The position numbers were made by a program, and so were the translations under genes. Of a stretch of 64,000 nt of DNA, positions 10,569 through 22,053 are shown piece after piece. The notes below the pieces were generated by a model that searched no databases, had not been told where the DNA came from, and saw nothing but the letters and a program-made list of their open reading frames with translations. Location: NCBI GenBank assembly GCA_037157565.1, contig JAZHRO010000054.1, positions 18,025,501 to 18,089,500 on the forward strand, read 5' to 3'. Numbering within the stretch: position 1 is the stretch's first letter; every line of letters starts with the position of its first letter. The DNA is from Thalassia testudinum. Its lineage: Eukaryota; Streptophyta; Magnoliopsida; Alismatales; Hydrocharitaceae.

Positions 10569-12002
10569 ATGAACGATAGGAGATCCTTAAGACCACCCTT
10601 AAGATCTCCTTTAGGAATTCACTCTCGTCAAGGCCAAGCCTCGACGCCCGTGTTTGAGCAGCAACCCTACCCCATCATTCTCTCATCTGATTCTGAACCA
10701 AGCTCTTCTTCTTCCCCCATCATGGCTCAGCCAGTTGAGGAAGAAAACAATCTGAAGCACCAGCTCCAGCGACTCAATGACCTCTTCCAAAACTTTGTGC
10801 ACCCACCGCAATGTCCTATGATGCGGGACCAATATAATCCTGCTACGGTGGCCATCGAGCCTCGAGTCAGCATCCCGATTGGAGGACCTGATTCCGAATT
10901 GAAGCCCAACATGATTCATGCTATACCTAAATTCCATGGGCTTAATTCCGAAGATCCCTTCCAGCACATCAAACAGTTAAAGCATCTGGCCCAAACTTTT
11001 GGGTCAGATGCACAAAATTGGGATATTCTTCTCATGAAGATGTTCTCCTTTTCTCTTATGGACAAGGCCGCCCATTGGTATCAAACTCAGACCCGGCCGA
11101 TCAACACTTGGTAAGAACTTCAGTCCGAGTTTTTGAAAAAGTTCTTTCCCGTTGGTTGGACCAACGCCTTGCGCCATTAGATTACGCACTTCACTCAACA
11201 AACAGGGGAACCTCTCCATGAGGCATGGGATCGTTTTCAGGATCTCATGAGAAAGTACCCCCATCACGGAGTTCCTAAATGGGAACAAGTACAATCTTTT
11301 TACCAGGGACTCCGTGAGGACATCCGTCTTTTCGTCAATGCAACCTGCGGAGGAAATATCATGGGTCAACATGAGGATACCGTATGGGAGATTCTCGAAA
11401 ACATGTGCGAGAACTCCATCAACAATGACTCCATGGGATTATTCGACAGGACGAATACCCACGCATCGACGAATCTTAGGGGAGCACATGAGACGCAGGG
11501 CCTGTCCGCATCAATCGACCTGGAATTAATGGCCAGTCGATTGGACAAGGTCTCGATCATTGAAAAGAAGGTGGATGAGCTGACTCAGCACCTGCAGCGA
11601 GCCACCTCTACGCATAACCCCTTCACACAACCTCCTTCCACAAGGGAAACTGTGCAAAACATTCTCCATCGATCTTCTCCTAGGATGGATCCGTATCCGC
11701 TGTCTAATTCTCTGACCAGAGGTCCATCCGATCCTTTCTTCCCCAGCCCGGGGAATTCCATTCCCCCTTTCTCTGACTCTCTGGAGGTTCCTCAGACCTG
11801 CGAGGACCTCAACGCCATCCAGAACGATCCGTTCTCCAACACCTATAACCCTGGATGGTGAAACCATCCCAACTTTCAGTGGGCGGGAAATTCCTAAACC
11901 CAAAGACCACCCTTTCAGCCCCGCCCACAACCCACTCATCCTTACCAGCCGCCTCAGCCTCCGCCCAACCCCACTTATCCATCAGGGCCAAATCAAGATC
12001 AA
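10569..12002 (+). pseudogene. Athila-like gag (broken)
   Basis: The capsid-type region is recognisable around 10860-11110: PKFHGLNSEDPFQHIKQL, then FSFSLMDKAAHWY, typical of plant Gypsy gag. The same frame continues with GEPLHEAWDRFQDLMRKYPH. The frame is interrupted by stops at about 11112, 11178, 11859 and 11895, but no shift is needed, so these look like point mutations. A Pro/Gln-rich linker (about 11870-12000) leads into pol in the same frame. The start shown is the first Met of the open stretch; the true start could be elsewhere. Confidence 0.75.
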
Positions 12003-13929
12003 ATGTCCCTTATCCTTCAGACTTTGGCTGACATACAGAGAACGAATGCGGCTATCCAAAAACAACACAAGGACAAGCTTACTGAGGTCCGAAATCAATT
12101 GGCCCAGTTGGCAAACTCTCGCCAACCAGGCACTCTTCCTTCCCAACCTCTTCCTAACCCGAATAACGTGCCAACCCAGCGGCGCGTTATGAACCCAAAC
12201 CCGGGCCAAGCCCATATGATTTATCAGGCCCCCTCTGTTCCATCACCCGACGGGATGGAGGCCTCCACTTCTTTTGCAGGCTACCAGCAGCAACCCATCT
12301 TACCCAATCCCAACCAAAACCAGGCAGGACTTAATTCCATGACAACCTGCAGTGGTAAGGAAACCCAAGATCCACCTCATCCAAACCACTCCAAGCCTGG
12401 TAGTGATCCCAAGCCTAGGACGGTAATCCAGGACGTTCCTACCCCTATCCCAGATCCAAGAACTGGACCTATCCTAGAAGAACCAACCAAGATCCTGTTT
12501 CCCGAGGCCTTGACCAAGGGAAAGAAGACTACCAAGCCTGTGGCACCTGAGGAGGACCTGGTCAAGCTCTTTGAGCAGGTCCACATAAACATCCCCTTGA
12601 TGGATGTAATCCTCCACGTACCAGCCTACGCACGATTCTTAAAAAATGTGTGTACACCCCAGCGTAAGCCGCGAACCAAGAGTGGGAGTCCAATTGTTCT
12701 GTCAGAGCAAGCCAGCTCTGTAATCCTAAGCAGACTCCCACCCAAGGCTAAAGATCCTGGTACTCCCCTGATTTCCTGCAAGATACGTGATACCCAATTT
12801 GATAGAGCCTTGCTAGACTTGGGTGCATCCATAAATCTGATACCAACATCCTTACTTGACCATCTAGAAGAATCTGAGCTAAAACCAACCGAGGTGACAT
12901 TACAATTAGAAGATCGATCTATAAAGTCACCAAAAGGGATTCTCGAGGATGTTATTGTAAGGATACGGGATTTCTACTTTCCTGTAGACTTCATAGTCTT
13001 AGACATGGACGTACCTGAAAACCCTAGGGATACACCAATCATTTTAGGGAGACCTTTCTTGGCTACTGCTAGAGCCAACATTAGCTGTGAGGAGGGCCAA
13101 ATAGAACTCAAATTTGGGAATCAAACCCTGAAAATTGATATATTTAAGGCCCAACAAAGAATCAATTGCGGTGTCATCGAACAGATTTGTGACATTAGGG
13201 CTTTGGTTGATGAAACACACTTCCAGAATGACCTGATTATACCCCATCAACCACAGAAAGATCTTGACCCGCAAACAGAGGAGTCGAATCCAGATATAAA
13301 CAACCCAGTAACTTCTACCCTTGAACCTCACATCTATACTGAACCACCCATCGCTGCTGATAACCTTATCCTCGAGTTGAAGCCCCTTCCTGTTCACTTG
13401 AAATACATCTTTTTGGCTTCTAATCAGACCCGTCCTGTGATCATCAATTCCAACCTCAATCCCGAACAGGAATCCCGTCTGATTACTGTCCTCCAGCAAC
13501 ATCGCAGAGCCATCGGGTGGACTCTCGATGATTTGACTGGAATAAGTCTCTCTTATTGTACTCATCATATCTATTCAGAAAAGGGCGCACGACCTTCTCG
13601 TGAAATGCAGAGACGCTTGAACCCTAATCTGCAGGAGGTCGTGAAAAAGGAGATCATCAAGTGGTTAGATGCCGGAATTACCTACCCGATCTCCGATAGT
13701 CGTTGGGTGAGCCCGATTCAGGTTGTGCCTAAGAAGGCAGGACTCACCACTATAACGACTGTAACCGAAGAAATCATTCCCACCCGATTAGCCAACGCGT
13801 GGAGAGTCTGTATAGATTATCGCCGACCCAATTCCTCCACAAAGAAGGATCACTTCCCACTACCTTTCATTGATCAAATTCTCGAGAAACTAGCGGGAAA
13901 TAGGTTCTTCTGCTTTCTTGACAGGTACT
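12003..13929 (+). pseudogene. Athila-like protease and N-terminal reverse transcriptase
   Basis: This is the longest intact retroelement frame in the window. After a Pro-rich linker, an aspartic protease is seen near 12800-13080: LLDLGASINLIP carries the active-site DLGAS, and IILGRPFLATARA is the C-terminal ILGRP block. RT starts near 13570: REMQRRLNP, then WVSPIQVVPKKAG, WRVCIDYRRPN and FPLPFIDQILEKLAG, ending at FFCFLDRY. The next residue would continue the catalytic fingers/palm, but the solo LTR begins at 13930. RT resumes at 16661 in the same frame. The usual Gly after CFLD is Arg here. Confidence 0.85.
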
Positions 13930-16660
13930 TGAAACGGTCGGCGACAACTATGACTAGGTTTTGCTATAGCGTTGTAGTATAGCTAGCTATTGCCATCATT
14001 TCAAATATATATTTTTTTTACTCGGAAATAACAATTCTCCCGAGATCGAATTCAGGGAGCAAGTCGTATTCTAGAGATATACATGTTCTATTACAAAAAT
14101 AAAGAGAGAGAGAGAGAGAGATGAAAGTTTGGCTTCTTCTTCTTCTCTTCTTTCTTCCTCTTTGGCTTTTGTTCTTCCTGTTCTTCTTCTTCTTCTTTTC
14201 TTGCTTCCTCTATTTCTTGGTTGGACGATCATGTCTTTTTCTTCTTTTTATTTTCTTTATTTCTTTTTTTTCTTGCTTCAGATCTTCCTCCTGTGCTCTT
14301 CTTCTTCTTTTCTTCTTGCTTCTTGCTGCTCTTCTTCTTTTCTTCTTCTTCTTTGTCTTCACCTGTCTTCAGGACGTCGTCTGATTTTCCAATCAGACGA
14401 CTTAACCCACGGATGCTACAGTGTCGCTTCAGTTCTTCTTCTTCTGCAGTCCTTCTTCTTCTTCACCTGTGCCTGCACACTCAAGAGTTCAGCATCAGAG
14501 GGCAAAAACCTACTCTACCCCCCCCCCCCCCCCCCCCGCGTCTCTCTCTCTCAGAATTCGCTCTTAGGACAGCTCTCCCAGAGCAACCGGGTAATCGGGT
14601 ACGCGGGTCGCGCCCGGGTCCAGGCCCACCGGCGTGCGGTAGTGGGCGAGGAGTGCAGGTCGGGCTTAGTCGGGTCGGGCCAGATCCGCGAGGCGTGAGC
14701 GCGGACGGGGCCGGGTAATCGGGCGGGTGAAGGGGACCTCACCCCGTGAACTGAGGCGAATAGGTTATGTCACTTTTCCAATTTATCTCACGGCGCTCGC
14801 TCACAATCTTCCGAGGTGGGACTAAATGTCCCACCCCAATGTGAGCGCCCGTGCAGAGAAGGCAGCGAGCAGTAGAGGGCCAATGCGAGGGCTTCGCGCG
14901 AGGACTTCGCCTCAGCTGCAGCCTGGCACTTCGCGAAGACACCCCACGCAGCCTAGGAGCCTGATCTGGGCGTGGCGCGCCTGGAGCAGCAGGTCGACGG
15001 AGCTTCTTCACTCGTCAATGGCGGCGGAGAGCACAGACCCTGTTTACAACAACACGGCCTCTCGGCCTAATCAGATATGCGAAGGACCTTCGTCGTGGCA
15101 CGGCAAAGGTGGTCGGGGGGTCTGCAGGGGGCGTGGTGGAGCAAAAGGGTCGCCCTAGGTCAAACTGCGGGCGGAGAAGTGGGTGTGTTCGGTGGATCTG
15201 CAGAGGGCGTTTGGTGGGAAGTGGAAGGGCGGAAGAGGATCAGGGTGAGGAGGCGGAGGTTATGCACGGGTCGGCGAGCCGTGTGGGGTGCTGGAGCGCT
15301 GGGAGCGGTTCGTCGGAGTTTGGCCGGAGGTGGAGAAGGTGAGGGTGATCGGTGGGAAATTGGTGGCGACAGTAAGGGCTTTCAGTATGGAAAAGAAAGA
15401 GGGGAGGAAGAGGAGAAGTTATACCTACTTAGCAGGACGAGGAGGGGTCGGAGCAGGCGACAATCGTATCGACTGTAGCCGGAGAAGAAGCTGCCCAGGG
15501 GAAGGAGCGACGGCGAGGAAAGGGCCGGAGAAGCGCGCGCTGGGTGCGGCGCGGCGCGGGAAGAGCGAGGGAAGCCAACCCTACTGCTGGTAGTGCGGTA
15601 GGGCGACGAGGAGGAGGAGGAGAAGCCACTGGAGCAAGGGGGCGTCTGTCGGAGTGGGAAGAGAGGAAGTGAGGGGGTATCTCCGTCAGATCCGAGCTGG
15701 GAAGAACGGCGAAGCGACGAGAGTATTTATAGGGGCAGAACCAAAGAGGAGGGCGGAGGGAGACGACGTGTCTCCCTCGCCGGAGGACGCCGGAGGAAGG
15801 ATACCCATACCATCCGTGCGTTCGCACGGCCGGTATGGGTGGTTGCAGCCATCAGGGGGGTGTTCCTGCGACGGCTGACGACGCAGGGCACCCCCATTTG
15901 ACTTGGCAGGTTCCCTCCCTTACCCTGCGCGACGCCATGCTCCGCGCAAGGTCGCCGGAGCATGGTGCTGCTCAGGTTTTGTAGCAGGGACCTAAATGCA
16001 AAGAACGAAGGCGAGTTAGGGGTCAAAATGTGAGGGTTCAAAAGTTGAGGGTCAGAAAGTAAATGTATGAGGACCAAAGTGTAAAGTTGGTCAAGAAGAT
16101 TTCTTCTTAGGCTCAAGTTTTTATACATGACTAATTAGGACCTAAGGATTCTGATGGTGAATTTTATTTCTAGATTAAACCTTGTTTGACCGGTCAATTT
16201 ACGTAAAAACCCAAATTAAGTTGTTAATTGGTCATGGTTCTCAATGTAGGTCAAAATGGGTTCCTAAGGCCAAATTGAAGGTTCGAAATCCTAGACATTA
16301 TTTTTCTATGAATTTTAGAGGGTTTATTCTATTTTTACTTTGCTTCGAACCTCGTGTATTTAAGTGAATTTGTTTTTAGGGTTACAGGATGTCATTTAAT
16401 TCTTCGTAGTTGCTGTAGCCCTTGTTGAGTCATTTCATCCCACTTTTCTTCTTATTAGGTTGTTTTGACCTATGTTTGGACCCTGAGTTACCCTTTTTTC
16501 AGATTGGATTGGTGAAATTACATTTTTACCCCTCAGTTTATGTTTTCTTTGCAAACTCAGAATCTCTCTAAGCCAAGCCTTTCTAAGGTTATGTAGGAGC
16601 TTTTATTCTCTGTATTAGGTCAAAATGAGCTAGTTATGGCTTATGATGAGGTTCTCATCA
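13930..16660 (-). mobile_element. Solo LTR of the Athila family, inverted, inside RT
   Basis: This 2,731-bp unit is the reverse complement of the host's own LTR type (2,704 bp). In its own orientation it begins TGATGAGAACC and ends CCGTTTCA. It is flanked by the perfect duplication GTACT (13925-13929 and 16661-16665). It has no internal region, so two LTRs of a full element recombined to leave one. It carries the conserved hairpin (14376-14401), pyrimidine-rich tracts that are the complement of the GAA tracts, and a run of about 20 C (14518-14537). It is visibly more diverged from the host's LTRs than those are from each other. Confidence 0.9.
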
Positions 16661-17640
16661 GTACTCCGGTTACAACCAGGTGGCAATCCATCCTAAGGAC
16701 CAAGAAAAGACCACGTTCACCTGCCCCTTCGAAACATACGCTTTCCGAAGGATGCCTTTCGATCTTTGCAATGCATCCGCTACCTTTCAGCGGTGCATGC
16801 TTGCCATATTCTCAGATATGGTAGGTGACTATCTGGAAGTCTTCATGGATGACTTTTCAGTTTTTGGAGAATCATTTGACGATTGCCTCCAACACTTGGT
16901 CCAAATACTCAGGCGATGCATCGAGGTGAATTTGGTTCTTTCCTGGGAAAAGAGCCATTTCATGGTGCCTGAGGGAATTGTCCTGGGACACTTAATTTCA
17001 GAAAAAGGCATCCAAGTGGATCGAGCTAAGGTTGATCTGATCTCTCGACTTCCTATGCCTAGCTCGATTAGGGGCATCCGTTCTTTTCCGGGGCACGTCG
17101 ATTTTTACTGTCATTTCATTCCGGATTTCTCGAAAATCGTGCTCCCCTTGACTTCTCTCCTCTTTAAGGATGTGCCCTTTGAAATCTCCAAGGAATGCAC
17201 ACTAGCCTTTGAAAACCTGCGTGACCGAGTCACCCAGGCACCTATCCTACAATCCCCTGACTAGTCTCAACCCTTTGAGATCATGTGCGATGCATCTAAT
17301 TTCACTGTAGGAGCAGTCCTGGGGCAGAAAGCTGACGGGAAACCCGTGGTCATCTACTACGCTAGCAAGACACTTGACGAGGCTTAGCGTAACTATACGG
17401 TTACGGAGAAAGAGCTGCTAGCCGTAGTATTTGCCCTTGAAAAGTTACGATCACATCTCCTGGGTTCCCATGTCATCATTTACTTGGATCACACGGCTGT
17501 AAGGCATCTCCTTGACAAGAAGGACGTGAAGCCCCGACTAGTTCGTTGGATCTTGCTGTTGCAAGAATTCAATCTTGAAATTCGCAACAAGGCGGGAAGG
17601 CAGAATGTGGTAGCCAACCATCTGTCCCGTCTTCCTTCTG
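16661..17640 (+). pseudogene. Athila-like RT (C-terminal) and RNase H
   Basis: Reading resumes at the second GTACT with YSGYNQVAIHPKDQEKTTF, then RRMPFDLCNASATFQRCM and the catalytic FMDDFSVFG (near 16845-16870). The usual PFGLCNAPATFQ wording is mutated at two places. RNase H follows with FEIMCDASNFTVGAVLGQ and YYASKTLDEA. In-frame stops occur near 17262 and 17385. The frame is the same as upstream of the solo LTR, because insertion plus duplication is 2,736 bp, a multiple of three. Confidence 0.85.
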
Positions 17641-19006
17641 AGATTATCAACCCTTCCGGACCCATCATAGAATACTTTCCTGATGAGCACCTACTGACTA
17701 TCGGTACTAGACTTCCATGGTTTGCTGATATAGTAAACTACTTGGTATCTCATCAGATCCCGTTTGATTGGCCGAAGGCCAAGAAAGACAAATTGCATTC
17801 TGATGCCAAGTATTACATCTGGGAAGACCCGTACCTTTTCCGCATAGGTGCTGATCAAGTCATCCGGAGATGTGTCCCGGAGGAGGAAATCAGCAATATC
17901 CTCTCTTTCTGCCATGACCAGGCATGCTGTGGCCATTTCTCTAAGCATAAAATCGCATCAAAAGTCCTCCAGTGTGGCTTTTACTGGCCCACGTTGTTCA
18001 ATGACGCATACAGTCACTGCAAGGCATGCAGTCGTTGCCAGACTTTGGGCAACATGAGCCGTTGCGACATGATGCCTTTGCAGCTAATTCTCGTATGCGA
18101 AATCTTTGATGTTTGGGGGATTGATTTTATGGGCCCCTTTCCTGCTTCAGATGGTTTCGAATACATTCTGCTTGCTGTGAACTACGTGTCCAAATGGATC
18201 GAAGCCATACCGACCGAACCTATGATCACAAAATTGTTCTCAAATTCATTCATCAAAACATTTTCTCAAGGTTCGGGATTCCCCGTGCTATAATCTCTGA
18301 TGGGGGGACCCATTTCACAAACGCTCAGTTTAGGTCACTGATGACCAAATACGGGGTGTCTCACCGAATCTCCACACCTTACCACCCCCAAACTAATGGT
18401 CTAGCTGAGCTGTCAAATCGAGAGATCAAGAAAATCCTGCAGGTCACTGTTCGGCCTGACAGGAAGGACTGGTCGTCCCGACTTCTGGAAGCATTGTAGG
18501 CCTATAGAACCGCCCACAAAACCCAATTAGGCATGTCTCCCTTTAGACTGGTGTACGGAAAGGCGTGTCACCTTCTCGTAGAATTGGAGCATAAAGCCTA
18601 TTGGGCAGTACGGAATTGTAATCTAGATCTTTCGAAGGCTGGAACCCACAGAAAACTCCAAATCAGCGAGATCGATGAATTACGCCTAGACACGTATGAG
18701 AACTAGCGAATCTACAAGGAGCGGGTTAAAGCCTTCCATGACAAGCATATCTCGAGAAAGATCTTTCATCCTGGTCAGAAGGTCCTACTCTTTGATGCCC
18801 GACTCAAACTTTTCCCGAGAAAGCTGCGATCCAAGTGGGTCGGACCATATTTAGTCCGACAGGTTTTTGGAAATGGAGCTATCGAAATCAGTCCGCTCAG
18901 CCACGATTCCGAACCTTTCATCGTGAACGGTCAGAGACTCAAGCGGTTCATTGATGTGACTTCTATTGATTTGGCTGAATCATCTTATATTCTCCATTCC
19001 CCTTGA
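17641..19006 (+). pseudogene. Athila-like integrase (frameshifted)
   Basis: The zinc-binding region has H(x)nH and CKACSRC (about 17915-18045). The catalytic core shows WGIDFMGPFP (first Asp), then after a frameshift near 18220 IISDGGTHF (second Asp). Next is STPYHPQTNGLAELSN, whose Glu stands 36 residues after the second Asp, as expected for DD35E. A stop falls at about 18497 and another near 18703. The C-terminal part (FHPGQKVLLFDARLKLFP, then KWVGPYLV) ends at a stop at 19004-19006. No chromodomain follows. Confidence 0.85.
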
Positions 19007-19671
19007 GCTTATTACGCCCAGCCGATGGCGTAAAACTCAGCGCTTAACGGGAGGCAGCCCGTCATTTCCTAAAAATCTAAAACCTTTCTCACACTTTTGT
19101 GCACTTAAGGTTCGCCCTTATAGACAGCCGACCCCACCTCATATTCTTGCATCTGGGATTAGAAATCGTCCGCAACAACCACCCCGACCCATTCACTCAC
19201 CAAAACATCTGTCCTAAGGAACGAACTAAGTTGAATAAAAACCCCTAAGTCACAATGAGGACATTGCAAATCTTAGGCATTGGGGGGTATGAAAGTGCAA
19301 AACTTGTAAGAAAAGGTTTTAAACAAAAAAATTCACATATGCCAAAAACACCATAAAAAAAGAATAAAAAGAAAAGAAAAGAATAAGAGAATAAGAGGAG
19401 ATTTTGTGGGAGAAGGGAAAAGAAACAAAATGAAGAAAAAAGGAGCATAAATTGAAAGAAAAGAGTGATAGTCATTAGTAAGAAACTAAGGAATTGACCT
19501 AAGTTCTAGACCTTATTCAAGAAAAGAAATGAAAAGTGCATGGTGAGATTAGTAAGAACGTAAACTTTAGGCATTCTTGGATACACTTTTAGTACCCATT
19601 AAGATCTAGACATTCCTCAAGAGGTTGAGGAAAATGAAAAGCTTAAGTATTAGGTCCAAAGCATAGGTCCA
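19007..19671 (+). other. 3' noncoding part of the Athila-like element
   Basis: No coding signature. The stretch is A-rich with a GGCATTGGGGGGTATG block near 19276-19291. The expected polypurine tract and the first 850 or so bases of the 3' LTR are missing: 19672 joins directly to sequence that corresponds to about 7812 in the 5' LTR, pointing to a deletion across the LTR boundary. Confidence 0.6.
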
Positions 19672-21520
19672 TGAAGGTATGGGTCCTTACTCCGGCTGTC
19701 CTCCGGCGAGGGAGGCACGTCGCCTCCCTCCGCCCACCTCTCTGCTTTCGCCTCTATAAAAGCCGCCTCCACCTGCAGAAGAGAGCAAGCTGTCTCTGAC
19801 GGAGAATAACCCCTCCATTTCATCCTCTCCAGCTCCGACAGACAGCCTGCAGCTTCCGGTGACCATCTCCTCCTTCTCCTCGTTGCTCTGCTGCCTTACC
19901 TGCAGCAGGGCTCCCCTAACCCTTTCGTCTGTGTCGCGCTGCACCCGCCGACACCCTCCACCTGCCTCCTCGTCGCCGATCTCCCCTTCCAGGGCCTCTT
20001 CTTCCTCAACTCCGGCAAGTACGAGCCGGTGCCTCTGCCTTTCCCCCTTCGTCCAGAGCTTAGGTAAAAGCTTCCTCTTCTCCTCTCAACTTCCCCCCTA
20101 TCAATTTGTATTTTCGCACCCCCACACGTAACTTCCACCTCCACCTGCTCCATCTCCGACCACCCTCTCCGGCGAGCCCATTCCACTGCCACAACCCCCT
20201 TACTCCTCGCCAATCACCTCAGAAGCTTCCCCTCACTCCACTCCACAGCTTCGCCCTCTTCATTTCCTGCCACACGCCACCTGAAGACCCCCCGAACAGA
20301 CCCATTCTCTCGGCCACAGCCCAACCTAGGGCTGCCACCGTACTCCGCCCCACGCCTTGCCACCACCCGCACGAGCTTCGCCGCACTCCGGCGAAGCTCC
20401 CTGCACCTTCTGACTAGGCCGAGAGGCTGTATTTCCGTGATCAGGTCACCCCTCCTCCGCCGCCATTGCTGAGCAGGTGGAGCTTCTTCGCCTGCAACTG
20501 CAGCCTCAATCTCGCCCAAGCGTTGGTCCCAGGACGTGCAGCTTGCCCCCGCGAAGTTTCCCAGGCCCACAGCTGGGGTGAACACCTCGCACACGGCCGC
20601 AATTGATCGCGGCTCCCTCAGTCGCAGGTGCGAGATTTGGGGGTGGGACTTTAGTCCCACCTCGGGTGCGCGCGAAGCCGCACACCTGCATAAATTGTAA
20701 AAGTGACTAAGGCTTATCGCCTCAGTCACACGGGGTGAGGTCCCTCTCACCCACTTCACCCGGCCTCATCCGCGACCACCCCCCGCGAACCTGCCCCGAC
20801 CGGTATACCCGACCTGCACTCCTCGCCCACCACCGCACGCCGGTGGGCCTGGACCCGGGCGCGACCCGTACTCGAATACCCGACTCTAGGAGAGAGATCC
20901 TACGAGCGAAATCTGAGAGAGAGGGACGTGGGGGAGGGTAGGGTTAGGTTTTTGCCCTGACCAAGCTGTGTGAGTGTGCAGGCAGAGAAGAAGAAGGGAA
21001 AGAAGACCGCAGAAGAAGGAAAAGAAAAAGAAGGAAGAAGCAGCCAAAGCCTTGGCTGCTCGAAGCAAAGCAAAAGAAGAAGACGGACTGCAGGAAGAAG
21101 AAGAAGAAGAGAAAGAAGACCACAGAAGAGGAAGCACTGTAGCAGATGCTACTTAAGTCGTCTGGTTGAGAAATCAGACGACGCTCTGAAGAAAAAAAGA
21201 AAAGAAGAAGGAAAGAAGAACAGGCACCGCAGAAGAAGAAACAAAGAAGAACAGAAGAGAAAGAAGAAGAAAAAGAAGAAGACAAAGATGAGAGAAAGAA
21301 GAGAAGAAGAAAAAGCCAAGAGACCAATCTACCACTATCTCTCTCTCTCATTTTTGTAAAAGAAACATTATACTTCTAGAATTATAGTTTGCTCCCTGAG
21401 TTCAACCTCGAGAAAACCTTTTGTTTCCGAGTAAAATTGTAATAGTGGCAATGACTATCTATACTACAATGCCATTTCTGTAACAAACAACAAAACCTAG
21501 TCATACCTGTTGCTATTTCA
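19672..21520 (+). repeat. Truncated 3' LTR of the Athila-like element
   Basis: It matches 7812-9667 of the 5' LTR closely and ends with the same GCTATTTCA, followed by the duplication CTCCT. The GC-rich leader, GAA tract and hairpin (21157-21182) are all present. The missing first third includes the start of U3. The high similarity of the two LTRs implies the element is younger than the layers around it. Confidence 0.9.
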
Positions 21521-21525
21521 CTCCT

Positions 21526-22053
21526 CAAGAGATAAAGTCAATTTTTTGCCCCCATTTTCTGAAGCGGATCCCGCGATGATGACGACGTGCTACCTCGTTC
21601 CCGTTATTCCTGCCTCGACCTCCTTCTTCCCACTCCACTCTTTGTCTTCCAGGCATCGTCTCATTCGGCTCGTCCTCCAAGCTATTGTCGAGGAGGATAA
21701 CTTCTCTCTCCCATTCCTTTTTCCTGCTTTCTAGAGTAAAATTTTCTTACTTTCTAGCGTAATTTCTCACTTAGTTGTATAAATATTTTGAAGTACTAAG
21801 TGGATGTTTTCTCTCTCTCTCTTTCTCTGATTGTTTATAGTGCTTCATTTCATTGTAATTACTCTGCTTTTTAACAAAAACACAAAAAAATATATAATTG
21901 AGAATTTGGATCGACGTAGCCTCCCTGAGTTAGACCCGGGAATTCTATTCCAGTATAAATTTTATTTGTTCAACCCAAGTTATTCGCTATTCAAACTACA
22001 ATGACAGGTTTTCAAAACCAAATTTGATAGCAGAGTACTTCGCCATTTCAACA
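21526..22053. repeat. Right half of the outer solo LTR
   Basis: This continues the LTR interrupted at 6963. It is AT-rich, holds a CT microsatellite (about 21810-21828), a TGAGTTAGACCCGGGAATTC block of the type seen near U5 ends, and ends CAACA before the duplication ACCAA. Confidence 0.65.

Larger units (their letters stand above)
6964..21520 (+). mobile_element. Ty3/Gypsy Athila-like retrotransposon (nested)
   Basis: The element reads on the plus strand: 5' LTR 6964-9667, tRNA-Asp primer site, leader, gag, protease, RT, RNase H, integrase, then a truncated 3' LTR 19672-21520. It is bounded by the perfect duplication CTCCT (6959-6963 and 21521-21525). The protease motif DLGAS, the RT style and the Asp primer site fit the Athila/Tat group. 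No chromodomain is present, and there is no room for an envelope-like gene. gag and pol share one frame up to the integrase, with scattered stops. An inverted solo LTR of the same family sits inside RT. Confidence 0.9.
5855..22053. mobile_element. Solo LTR of a third retrotransposon family, itself split
   Basis: The two halves, 5855-6963 and 21526-22053, form a unit of about 1,637 bp beginning TGAGTAAA and ending CAACA. It is flanked by ACTAA (5850-5854) and ACCAA (22054-22058). The undisturbed copy of this site in the other LTR of the host element reads ACGAA, so the 5-bp duplication is credible despite one mismatch. There is no primer site or coding region between its ends apart from the nested Athila-like element, hence a solo LTR. 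A TATA-like ACTATAAAAG occurs at 6861-6870. The family is not identified; a Gypsy Tat-type LTR is possible. Confidence 0.7.

Noticed and set aside
14121..15600. Phe/Leu-rich and Gly/Arg-rich frames in the inverted LTR
   Set aside because: They are complements of the GAA and GC-rich tracts of the LTR. Not coding.
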